Of a DNA stretch of 64,000 nt, positions 28,916-36,550 are shown in pieces (within the stretch, counting starts at the first letter, position 1; every line of letters starts with the position of its first letter). The position numbers and the translations under genes are program-made. The notes below the pieces were generated by a model. The model did no database searches. It was given only the letters and a program-made list of their open reading frames with translations, and was not told where the DNA came from. This DNA is from Rhizobium sp. (lineage in GTDB: Bacteria; Pseudomonadota; Alphaproteobacteria; Rhizobiales; Rhizobiaceae): assembly GCA_002796995.1 (NCBI GenBank), contig PEKW01000002.1, forward strand, positions 505,990-569,989, in the 5' to 3' direction.

Positions 28916-29977
28916 ATGAAACAGTTTGATGCTAGGTCGTACAGCATCGCAGACTTTGTGGAGTGGAACACGAATGGGCTGCTTGACCTGTCGCCCAAGT
29001 TCCAACGCAGGGGGGTCTGGACGCGTGCGGCAAAGTCGTTTCTGATCGATACGATCTTACGCAGCAAGCCCATGCCGAAGGTACTGCTTACTCAGGAACT
29101 CCTTGGCAAGAAGAACGTACGAACGGTTGTTGATGGTCAGCAGCGGATACGTACTATCCTCGAGTTCGTCTCTGGAGGGTTCACCGTACTTTCAGCGCAT
29201 AACGCACAGTTTGCTGGCATACTGTTTACAGATCTAGACGAAGACGTTCAGACATCAATCCTGCAGTATGAGGTTGGCGTTGATCTTTTGTACAACGTTA
29301 GTCTTGCGGATATGCTTGATATTTTTGCTCGCATCAACACGTACTCGGTAACCTTAAATAGACAAGAACAGTTGAACGCCAAATACCTTGGCGTATTCAA
29401 GGTGTCAGCTTATGAGCTTGGACACGCATACATCAACTATGTTCTTGATGGCGGTATTCTGACAGAAAAACAAGTGAGTCGAATGGGTGAGGCTCAGCTA
29501 GCTTCAGACTTACTGGTGTCGGTCGTCGACGGTGTTCAGACTGTCAAGAACATTGAGCGCTTCTACAAGAAATTCGAGAGCGCCGATACACCGCCAGCTG
29601 AAGTTCTTGCTGGAGTGCGCCGGTATCACGACGCAATGAAATACGTTGGCGCGATCTACAAGGCAGAGAGCCTAAGAGCAACGAACTGGTCCCGATCCCA
29701 TTGGTTCTATACGCTTTTCACCTGTGTGGCGCACGCTCTCGAACCGCTCAACGGTTTGGAGGACTGTCCAAGGCCCGTGCTTGACGAGGCCTCGGTGCCA
29801 CTCTGGCGGGGCGCTCTCGATGAGCTAAGCGCTCTTTATACCCAATATACTGAGGAAGAGGTTGAGGCTGCGACACCTGCCTGGAACAGGTTCATCAACT
29901 ACGCGCAACGGCGCACTACCGACAAAGAAGCAAGAGTGGAACGCGCAAAGTTCGTTCTGGCGCGAATTAGCCGATGA
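28916..29977 (+). CDS. DUF262-domain protein of a two-gene candidate defence cassette
   Basis: A 353-residue protein; ATG 28916 is chosen because AAAAGGGGTGCGAGC precedes it and the domain begins right after. Residues about 5-200 match the DUF262/GmrS-N family: LSPKFQRRGVW (25-35), LIDTILRSKPMPKVLL, and the hallmark DGQQR at 73-77, a ParB/Srx-like NTPase-nuclease fold. The C-terminal 150 residues are mostly helical and unassigned. Base composition is unlike the neighbours: bases 29281-29340 hold 23 G or C out of 60, versus 44 of 60 at 27241-27300. The stop overlaps the next gene by 4 bases (ATGA). Many DUF262 proteins serve in anti-phage systems, but this pair's function is not known to me. 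Confidence 0.85.
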   Translation: MKQFDARSYSIADFVEWNTNGLLDLSPKFQRRGVWTRAAKSFLIDTILRSKPMPKVLLTQELLGKKNVRTVVDGQQRIRTILEFVSGGFTVLSAHNAQFAGILFTDLDEDVQTSILQYEVGVDLLYNVSLADMLDIFARINTYSVTLNRQEQLNAKYLGVFKVSAYELGHAYINYVLDGGILTEKQVSRMGEAQLASDLLVSVVDGVQTVKNIERFYKKFESADTPPAEVLAGVRRYHDAMKYVGAIYKAESLRATNWSRSHWFYTLFTCVAHALEPLNGLEDCPRPVLDEASVPLWRGALDELSALYTQYTEEEVEAATPAWNRFINYAQRRTTDKEARVERAKFVLARISR

Positions 29978-30603
29978 CCCCTGCGGAGCTTGTCCAATTT
30001 CAGCAAACGGTTGCGGACAAGCACAGAGCCCTGGTGGCCATTGTGGAGGGCCTTGATACCGCCCGCGATGACGTGGAGTCAGTTGATCATCAGGCAGACG
30101 CTATGGCGGAAGCTCTCTTCCTCCGTGCTTTCACCACCTATGAGGCCCACATAGAGAATCTCTTTTTTCACTACGTAATTGGCGGCATTTCTCTCCAAGG
30201 GCGTGCGGCAGTCACGTTTCTTGCCCCTATTACTGAGGAAAACGCTAGGAAAATAGTCAAGCGGGGTTCTAAGTTTCTCAGCTGGGCTAAGCCCTCCTCG
30301 ACCACAGACACTGCACGGTTGTTTATGGAAAATGGTTGGCCTGTCGTGGATATGATTGCGACGAAATCGCAGGAACTTGCAGACTGCGAACGCATCCGAA
30401 ATCGTATTGCTCACCTGAGCATTGAGTCGGCGAGCGAGTTCAATGTCGTACAGAGAAACTTGTTTCAAACAGAGCGCCTTTTTTCGATTAGTCCCGGACA
30501 GCTCTTGAGAGTTCGCCATACAAGACACCGGATTTCTCATCTGCGCCGATTTGTGAATGTGATGAACGAGACAGTTGAGGCGATTATAGATCCCCCTCTG
30601 TGA
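29974..30603 (+). CDS. HEPN-type putative RNase partner (MAE_28990/RiboL-PSP-like)
   Basis: A 209-residue helical protein, translationally coupled to the DUF262 gene. The HEPN catalytic motif R-x4-H appears as R142-N-R-I-A-H147 within CERIRNRIAHLS. A conserved-looking FTTYEAHIENLFFHY (53-67) is typical of the MAE_28990/MAE_18760 HEPN group. HEPN proteins of this sort are commonly ribonuclease toxins or effectors. GC content is as low as the partner's. No antitoxin gene other than the DUF262 protein is nearby. Assignment to the HEPN superfamily is inferred from the motif; the exact subfamily is uncertain. Confidence 0.75.
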   Translation: MTPAELVQFQQTVADKHRALVAIVEGLDTARDDVESVDHQADAMAEALFLRAFTTYEAHIENLFFHYVIGGISLQGRAAVTFLAPITEENARKIVKRGSKFLSWAKPSSTTDTARLFMENGWPVVDMIATKSQELADCERIRNRIAHLSIESASEFNVVQRNLFQTERLFSISPGQLLRVRHTRHRISHLRRFVNVMNETVEAIIDPPL

Positions 30604-30820
30604 CCTAGACTGAACACCTTTGAACTAAGGTCCGCCAGTTAGTAACCACAGGTCCGTAAGCAGTTTTTTGCGCCGGGCGATTGGTTCGTTCCAAAGGGGC
30701 CTCTTAAATGCGTCGGGCTACTGCAGGCCCGCCTTGACCCCGCCCGCCTCCATCGATAGTCAGCCAGCGTCCACTCCCGTTTCCCTCCACCGCCGCCAGG
30801 CGGAATTGTTTGGCCAGTCG

Positions 30821-31708
30821 ATGAAGCCCAAGGATGTTGCCGCCTATCTGTTCCTGGCTCTGGCCTGGGGCCTGTCCTTCCTGCTGCTGTTGAAGGTGGT
30901 GTCCGCCTTCGGCTGGGTCGGCGCCGTCACCTTTCGCTGCTTCGTCGCCGGCCTGACGCTGTTTTTCATCGCCCGGGCCACGGGCCGCGGCCTGCATTTT
31001 CGGGCCGGCTGGTGGCCCTTTGCCGTGGTCGGGGCAACGACGGTTGCAGGCCAGCTGGTCGGGCTCTCCTATGCCACGCCGCTGATCGGCACCGCCATGG
31101 CGGCGATCCTGGTGGCGACGATCCCGATGTTTTCCATGCTGATCGGTCAGGTCTGGGGCCTCGAGCGCATCACGCCGCAGCGCCTGCTCGGCCTTCTGAT
31201 CGGTTTCGTCGGCGTGGTGCTGCTGGTCGGCTTCCCGGCAGCACCCGTCAATGCCGCCTTCGTGCTCGGCTGCGCCGGAACGCTGTTTGCCTGCCTTTGC
31301 GCCGCCTTCGGCAGCAATTATGCCAGCCACCGCCTCCAGGGCGTCGGCGCCTGGGAGGTGACGATCGGCGCCTTCCTGTTCGGCGGGCTGATGACCCTGC
31401 CGCTGCTTCTCGCCGTGCCGGTGCCGGGCGTGCCGCGGCTGATCGACTATGGCTATCTGCTGGTGCTGGCCGGCGTGATGAGCGCCATGACCTATGTGCT
31501 CTATTTCGGCCTGGTCGCCTCGATCGGCGCGACGCGGGCGATCAGCGTCGAATTCGCTGTCACCGCGGTTGCCGTGCTGGTCGGCGCGCTGTTCCTCGGC
31601 GAGCCGCTGTCGCTGGTGCAGGTGATCGGCGGCGCCGTCATCATCGGCGGCTGCGCGATCGTGCTCGGCCTGGTGCCGGGCCGCAGGGCGGTCCGCGCCG
31701 GAACCTGA
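30821..31708 (+). CDS. EamA/DMT-family transporter
   Basis: A 295-residue inner-membrane protein with about ten helices and two EamA repeats (LALAWGLSFLLLLKV in the first, AISVEFAVTAVAVLVGALFL in the second). The ATG at 30821 (MKPKDVAAYLFLALAWGL) is chosen because the frame upstream has no membrane character. Members export amino acids or metabolites; the substrate is not evident. GC content is back to the host level, so it lies outside the low-GC cassette. Confidence 0.88.
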   Translation: MKPKDVAAYLFLALAWGLSFLLLLKVVSAFGWVGAVTFRCFVAGLTLFFIARATGRGLHFRAGWWPFAVVGATTVAGQLVGLSYATPLIGTAMAAILVATIPMFSMLIGQVWGLERITPQRLLGLLIGFVGVVLLVGFPAAPVNAAFVLGCAGTLFACLCAAFGSNYASHRLQGVGAWEVTIGAFLFGGLMTLPLLLAVPVPGVPRLIDYGYLLVLAGVMSAMTYVLYFGLVASIGATRAISVEFAVTAVAVLVGALFLGEPLSLVQVIGGAVIIGGCAIVLGLVPGRRAVRAGT

Positions 31709-31739
31709 CGGGTTTCGCCGAAGCGCCTGCGCCGCGCTT

Positions 31740-32393
31740 CTAGGCCAGCAGGAAATAGATGCCGGCGGCGGAAATCACGCCGCCCAGCGCCCGCACCAGA
31801 TTGCCGTTCCACACGCGGTTGAGCCCCAGTCCGACGGCGATGCCGAGGATATGGATGGCGCCGGTCGAGACGACGAAGCCGACGGTGAAGGCGGCGGGGT
31901 CGGTGGCTCTCAGCGTCAGCTGGCCGTGCGGATAGCCGTGGAAGATGGCGAAGAAGGCGACGATGATCAGCGCCGCCCATTCGGGCGCGACCCAGCGCGC
32001 CGCGATCACGCCGCCGAGCACGACGAGCGAAATGGCGATGGCGATGCGGATCGTCTCGTCCGGCATCAGGCCGAGCATGCCCGCCACGCCGCCGATGCAC
32101 ATGATCAGCGGAAAAGTCGCGGGCAGCGACCAGACGGCCCGGCCGCCCATCTGCGCGCCCCAGAGCCCGACCGCCAGCATGGCGAGGAAATGGTCGAAGC
32201 CGGCGAGCGGATGGCCAAAGCCGCTGCCGAACCCGCCCATCGGCCCGCCGAGCACATGGGCCGCAGCCGGCGAGGGTAGGGCGGCCACCACGAGGAACGA
32301 CAGGCCGGCCAGAAGCGCGGCCATGGCGCCGGAATGCGGCCGAAGAGCCGTTGAACGAGCGCGGCCGGTCGCGGCCTTCGAAATAGGGGGCAT
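31740..32393 (-). CDS. HupE/UreJ-family metal permease, copy 1
   Basis: A 217-residue membrane protein. The ATG at 32393 (MPPISKAATGRARSTAL) has GGAGACC at the correct spacing. A signal-like helix ends with SPAAAHVLGG, followed by the family signature GHPLAGFDHFLAMLAVGLWGAQMGGRAVW and later FHGYPHGQ. HupE/UreJ proteins take up nickel or cobalt for hydrogenase, urease or cobalamin. It is convergent with the EamA gene and divergent from a second HupE gene 208 bases away. Confidence 0.88.
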   Translation of the reverse strand: MPPISKAATGRARSTALRPHSGAMAALLAGLSFLVVAALPSPAAAHVLGGPMGGFGSGFGHPLAGFDHFLAMLAVGLWGAQMGGRAVWSLPATFPLIMCIGGVAGMLGLMPDETIRIAIAISLVVLGGVIAARWVAPEWAALIIVAFFAIFHGYPHGQLTLRATDPAAFTVGFVVSTGAIHILGIAVGLGLNRVWNGNLVRALGGVISAAGIYFLLA

Positions 32394-32601
32394 GAAGGGT
32401 CTCCAGAAGATCGCGCGCGCGGGTGCGCCGTGGCCTCGCCTGCGCCACAGATCCATCTACAATCAACCGCGATTCGGATATAGTCGAGGCCCTCAGGCAA
32501 TCTGTCCGCCCCGACCGGCTTCGGCGGGCGGCGGCCAGGTGTCCGGGACGATTGAAGGCGCGCGGCTCACACAGGCGTCGCCGGTTTTGGAGATTTTTGC
32601 C

Positions 32602-33207
32602 ATGTCGATTTCGAGACTGCCCCTTGCCGTCGTGGCCCCCGCTTTCGGCGCCGCATTGCTGATGCTGGCCGCGCCGGGCGCGGCGGAGGCGCATATCCTG
32701 CAGGGCGAGGCGGGCGGTTTCCTGCACGGTTTCGAGCATCCGCTCTCCGGTCTCGACCATCTTCTGGCGATGTTCTGCGTCGGCCTTTGGGGCGCGCAGA
32801 TGGGCGGCCGGGCGGTCTGGTCGCTGCCGATCGCCTTTCCTCTGATCATGGTCGTCGGCGGCATGATGGGCATTGCCGGCGTGCCGCTGCCGGCAGTCGA
32901 AAGCGGCATCGCCCTGTCGATCATCGTGCTGGGGGCGGCGATCGCGCTGGTCTGGCGCCCGCCGGAATGGCTGGCCGTGCTGGTGATCGGCGTGTTCGCC
33001 ATCTTCCACGGTTATGCCCATGGCGCCGAACTGCCGACGGCGGCCGATCCGGCCGATTACGCGATCGGCTTCGTCGTCGCCACCGGCCTCATCCACCTCG
33101 CCGGCATCGCCGTCGGCCTCGCCTTCCAGCGGCTGCGCGGCGGCGAACTGTCGCGGGCGCTGGGCGGCCTGATCGGCCTTGGAGGCCTCTATTTCCTCGT
33201 CGCCTGA
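32602..33207 (+). CDS. HupE/UreJ-family metal permease, copy 2
   Basis: A 201-residue paralogue of the protein at 31740. After a signal-like helix (residues 8-26) comes EAHILQGEAGGFLHGFEHP, then SGLDHLLAMFCVGLWGAQMG and FHGYAHG, with His residues in the positions shared with copy 1. ATG 32602 (MSISRLPLAVVAPAFG) starts the signal. It begins a plus-strand run with a membrane protein and a DUF1007 protein, which suggests a metal-uptake unit. The actual metal is unknown. Confidence 0.87.
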   Translation: MSISRLPLAVVAPAFGAALLMLAAPGAAEAHILQGEAGGFLHGFEHPLSGLDHLLAMFCVGLWGAQMGGRAVWSLPIAFPLIMVVGGMMGIAGVPLPAVESGIALSIIVLGAAIALVWRPPEWLAVLVIGVFAIFHGYAHGAELPTAADPADYAIGFVVATGLIHLAGIAVGLAFQRLRGGELSRALGGLIGLGGLYFLVA

Positions 33208-33241
33208 TCCAGGTCGGCCGGCCCCCCGGCTTCGCGCAGCC

Positions 33242-33943
33242 ATGCTCGGGGCGGGGCTCGTCCTGACACTGGCCGGGCTCGTCGCGATCCTGGCCGTCTT
33301 CGCGTCGTCGGGCCGCAACTGGGCGGATTATCCGCTTGCCGCGCTGGTGACCGCCGAACGCCTGCTGCCGCTCTTCGGCCTTGGCCTGCTGCTCGGCGAG
33401 TTGCGCGGGCGGACCATGGCGCTCGCTTTGCCGCTGCTGGTGGCCGGCGCCGTTCTCGGCATTTTCTGGCGCGAGGTCTTCTTCGATCGGATGGCAGCCG
33501 TGCCGGGCGCGGGCGCCCATATGTTTCTCACCGGGCCGCTCGCCTGCGTGCTGATCGGTCTTCCGCTGGTTCTGCCGCGTTCGATCCGGCGCTGGTTCGC
33601 CCTTCTCCTGCTGGCCCCGGCGAGCGCCGTGCTGGCCATCGCCACCGTGCTCGGCGATCCGACCCTGCATGCCCGCAGCTACCTGCCGTCGGCGCTGGCG
33701 GTCCAGGCCTTTTTGGTCGTGGTGACCGCGCTGGTCGCCGCCGGTCTCGATCGCCCCTGGCTGGCGATCGGCGTGCGCATCTTCGCCAGCTGGCTGATCG
33801 CCATCGGCCTGCTCTATGGCGGCGCCCATCTCGCCTCGAAGCGCAACGCGCTCGTGCCGCCGCCTTTCCCGGCGCTGCCGGATATCGATGGCGCGCAGGG
33901 CTTCGGCCCGGTGCTGAGGCAACTCGATGGAGGGACAAACTGA
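33242..33943 (+). CDS. Integral membrane protein of the HupE/DUF1007 cluster
   Basis: A 233-residue protein from ATG 33242; a TTG at 33179 in frame would overlap the hupE stop. It has about six hydrophobic helices and few charged residues. Motifs such as RNWADYPLAALVTAERLLPLF and FWREVFFDRMA are visible, but I do not recognise the family. Its stop is one base before the DUF1007 gene. Position suggests a role in the same metal transport process. Confidence 0.65.
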   Translation: MLGAGLVLTLAGLVAILAVFASSGRNWADYPLAALVTAERLLPLFGLGLLLGELRGRTMALALPLLVAGAVLGIFWREVFFDRMAAVPGAGAHMFLTGPLACVLIGLPLVLPRSIRRWFALLLLAPASAVLAIATVLGDPTLHARSYLPSALAVQAFLVVVTALVAAGLDRPWLAIGVRIFASWLIAIGLLYGGAHLASKRNALVPPPFPALPDIDGAQGFGPVLRQLDGGTN

Positions 33944-33944
33944 C

Positions 33945-34547
33945 ATGAAGACGTTCCGGACCCTCCGCCGCCTGCTGACCCTGTCCCTGCTGAGCTGCGC
34001 CGCGCCGGTTGCGGCCTGGGCACATCCCGATATCGCCATCACCGCCCGGCTGTTTTTCGACGTAAAGGCCGGCCGGCTGACCATGATCGCCGAGAGCTTT
34101 GCCTTCGACGCCGCCCACAGCCGCCGCCTGCTCGACCTTTATGACGGAAACGCGGACGGCGCATTCGACGCAGGGGAGATGGCGGCCCTTGGCCGGTCGC
34201 TGGCGGAGGATCTTGAGCCGCTCGGCTATTTCACCGAGATGCGCCAGGCCGGCCGGGCATTGCCCCTCCCGGCGCCGGCGGCCTTCCATGCCACGAGCCA
34301 GGCGGGGATCGTCACCATTACGCTGGGCTTCCGGCTCGACGCGCCCCTCGACGTGACGGAGGGCCGCACCGTCGAACTGGTCCTGCGCGACCGCGACTAC
34401 ACCGCCGCCTTCCGCCTGACTGAGGCCACGCCCGTCATTCTCCGCGGCGGCGAGGGGGCCTGCGGCTATCGCCTGCAGGACCGGCCGGATCTCGCCTTTT
34501 TCGGCGGGCTGGTGGTGCCGCAGGCGATCGTCCTCTCCTGCCGCTGA
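33945..34547 (+). CDS. DUF1007-family secreted protein
   Basis: A 200-residue protein with a signal peptide (MKTFRTLRRLLTLSLLSCAA... ending AAWA, about residues 1-25). The mature start HPDIAITARLFFDV and the EF-hand-like DGNADGAFDAGEMAAL near residues 66-81 are typical of DUF1007 proteins, which usually sit beside nickel/cobalt transporters of the NreB/RcnA or HupE type. ATG 33945 has GGAGGG ten bases upstream. It closes the HupE cluster and is probably a periplasmic accessory factor. Confidence 0.8.
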   Translation: MKTFRTLRRLLTLSLLSCAAPVAAWAHPDIAITARLFFDVKAGRLTMIAESFAFDAAHSRRLLDLYDGNADGAFDAGEMAALGRSLAEDLEPLGYFTEMRQAGRALPLPAPAAFHATSQAGIVTITLGFRLDAPLDVTEGRTVELVLRDRDYTAAFRLTEATPVILRGGEGACGYRLQDRPDLAFFGGLVVPQAIVLSCR

Positions 34548-34682
34548 CCGCGGATGCAACCTATACGAAAGAGAGTTTGACGCGCGTTGCAACTCGGGCC
34601 GATAGTCCTTGTGCGGCCGGTTGGTGGCTGGTCGTGGGTGAGGGCGGGCGTGGCTCGTCCGAAGGAAGAGGGGGAGACTGCC

Positions 34683-35239
34683 ATGGTATCATTGCCCAAC
34701 TTGCCGGCCATTCCGGGCTGGCCGTCATTGACCCCGGGAGACTACGTCGGAGAGCCGCCCTCGTTCCCGGGCTCGATCAGCGATTCGACCCCACGATTCT
34801 GCATTATGAGACGCTGGTCGAGGATGCGCGCTACCAGGTCATTCGCAATGAAGATGCCGAGAAGCTGGAAAAGAAGCATATCCGGGAGGAGACCCGGTAC
34901 ATCGCGCGACAGAACAAGCTGATTGCCGAGCGAACCCGCAAGGGGCTCACCATCCCGGACGAGATCTACGGCAACATTGAAAGGTCGCAGGAAGCGATCG
35001 CCGAGGCCAATGAAGTCCTGCAGGCACTGCCTGAACACAGGACAGCCTGGGCCGCCGAGCGTGACAGACGCCAAAAGTGGCTGAGCTATCTGCGAAAGGA
35101 ACGGGCGAGAGGGCTGGCCAAGGACGGCACGGCGCGCAAGTGCGGCTCGCGCAAGACCGCCGACGGTTCGCCCTGCCAGAACGAGAAGCACTACCGCGAA
35201 GGCTCCGGCTGGGGTCCGTGCACGATCCCCGGCCACTAG
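34683..35239 (+). pseudogene. Hypothetical protein, probably frameshifted near 34765
   Basis: ATG 34683 follows AGGGGGAGACTGCC, an excellent ribosome site, and opens MVSLPNLPAIPGWPSLTP. This frame loses character after about 34770, while the neighbouring frame carries a convincing helical protein from LDQRFDPTILHYETLVEDA through to a Cys/His-rich end (KCGSRKTADGSPCQNEKHY, then GWGPC) at 35239. One missing base near the CCCGGG at 34767 would join them into about 185 residues. The alternative is a single frame from TTG 34577. The family is not recognised; the C-terminal cysteines hint at metal binding. Confidence 0.5.
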
Positions 35240-35257
35240 ATCGGCGGTGGTCCCGGC

Positions 35258-36139
35258 TCACACAAAAATCCGCCGGTTCTCGTCGATCAGTTCCTGCAGG
35301 AACTGCACCACGGTGCGCACGCGGACCAGTTCGCGCGCGCTCTCGTGATAGGTCGTCCAGTAGGCCCGGCGGATGGTGATCTCGGGCAGGATGCGGACCA
35401 GTTCTGCATGCTGGCGGGCAATGTAGTCGTGCAGGATGCCGATGCCGGCGCCGGCGCGCACGGCCTCCGTCTGGCCGATCGCCGAGGAAATCTCGAACGA
35501 GGATTCCCAGCCGCGCATGATCTCGCCGGTATAGGAGAGCGAGGCCGAATAGACGAGATCCTCGACATGGCCGATCAGCGTATGTGTCCGCAGGGCCTCG
35601 ATGTCGGCCGGCGTACCCGCTTCGGCGAGATAGGCCTTCGAGCCGTAGAGGCCGAGCGTATAGTCGGTGAGCTTGGACGAGATGAGGCGGCCCTGTTCCG
35701 GCCGCTCGACGGTGATGGCGATATCGGCCTCGCGCTGGGAGAGGGAGAAGGCGCGCGGTACGGGCACGAGCTGGATCTTCAGGGCCGGATAGCGCCGCGT
35801 CAGCGTGCCGAGATGCGAGGCGAGGAAGGCGACGCCGAAGCCGTCCGGCGCGCCGATCCGGACCGTGCCCGCCACCGCACTGTCGACCCGGCCGATGTCG
35901 GACTGGGCCGCGAGCATTTCCGTTTCCATGCGCTCCGCCGCCCGGCTGAACACCTCGCCCTCGGGCGTCAACTCGCAGCCATTGGTGCGGCGAATGAGCA
36001 GCCGGGTCTTCAGCGATTCCTCGAGCGCGGTGATCCGGCGCGAGAGCGTCGCATGGTTGATGCCGAGCCGCCGCGAGGCCGACAGGATCTGGCCGGAGCG
36101 GGCGACCGCGAGGAACATGCGTACGTCATCCCAGTTCAT
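35258..36139 (-). CDS. LysR-family transcriptional regulator divergent from mmsA
   Basis: A 293-residue regulator. Residues 1-60 are the winged helix-turn-helix (MNWDDVRMFLAVARSGQI, then LGINHATLSRRITALEESL). The effector domain follows with VAGTVRIGAPDGFGVAFLAS and GAGIGILHDYIARQ. It is divergent from mmsA, separated by about 410 bases that hold an inverted-repeat element. It could regulate mmsA, but that rests only on position. Confidence 0.88.
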   Translation of the reverse strand: MNWDDVRMFLAVARSGQILSASRRLGINHATLSRRITALEESLKTRLLIRRTNGCELTPEGEVFSRAAERMETEMLAAQSDIGRVDSAVAGTVRIGAPDGFGVAFLASHLGTLTRRYPALKIQLVPVPRAFSLSQREADIAITVERPEQGRLISSKLTDYTLGLYGSKAYLAEAGTPADIEALRTHTLIGHVEDLVYSASLSYTGEIMRGWESSFEISSAIGQTEAVRAGAGIGILHDYIARQHAELVRILPEITIRRAYWTTYHESARELVRVRTVVQFLQELIDENRRIFV

Positions 36140-36166
36140 GGGGGATCTCCCGTCTTCGTGTCATTT

Positions 36167-36432
36167 CCCCTCCCCAACCCCTCCCCACAAGGGGGAGGGG
36201 CTTAACCCCGCTCGTAGCGCTGGCGTCTCAATGCTCCGATGCCCATGAAGAATGGTGACGCACGCAGTGTCGAACCCAGCATCTTTTGTCCGCAATCGGT
36301 GGACCATTGGCTCAAATCCATTGGGCCCGCCCTGGACCGAAGGATCGCCGCGCAAAGCCTGAAGGCCAGCTCAAGCGATCCGACGGATGCGCGCCTAGCC
36401 CCTCCCCCTTGTGGGGAGGGGTTGGGGAGGGG
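36167..36432. repeat. 36-bp perfect inverted repeats flanking 194 bases
   Basis: Bases 36167-36202 (starting CCCCTCCCCAACCCCTCCCC) and 36397-36432 are exact reverse complements over 36 bases; each arm is itself a small GC hairpin around ACAA/TTGT. The 194 bases between them have no plausible gene. It lies in the spacer between the LysR gene and mmsA. The arms resemble the C-rich/G-rich palindromes at 8465 and 44837, so this is probably a composite of dispersed intergenic repeats or a MITE-like unit. Confidence 0.8.
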
Positions 36433-36550
36433 CATGCCAAAGTACTGAACATCAATTCCTGCACAACTGATGCGTAGAACATCCTGTTGCGTTGTGCAAA
36501 TCGAAGCGCATACTCGAAACCAGTCAAAAGACCCCTGAGGAGGCACATCC

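Noticed and set aside
30604..30720. A direct repeat of the tRNA-His 3' end that would mark an integrated element
   Set aside because: No copy of GGTTCGAGACCCC or similar is present, and there is no integrase; the cassette cannot be called an integrative element.
36239..36448. A 69-codon frame inside the inverted-repeat element
   Set aside because: It runs into the repeat arm and has no good ribosome site; probably spurious.
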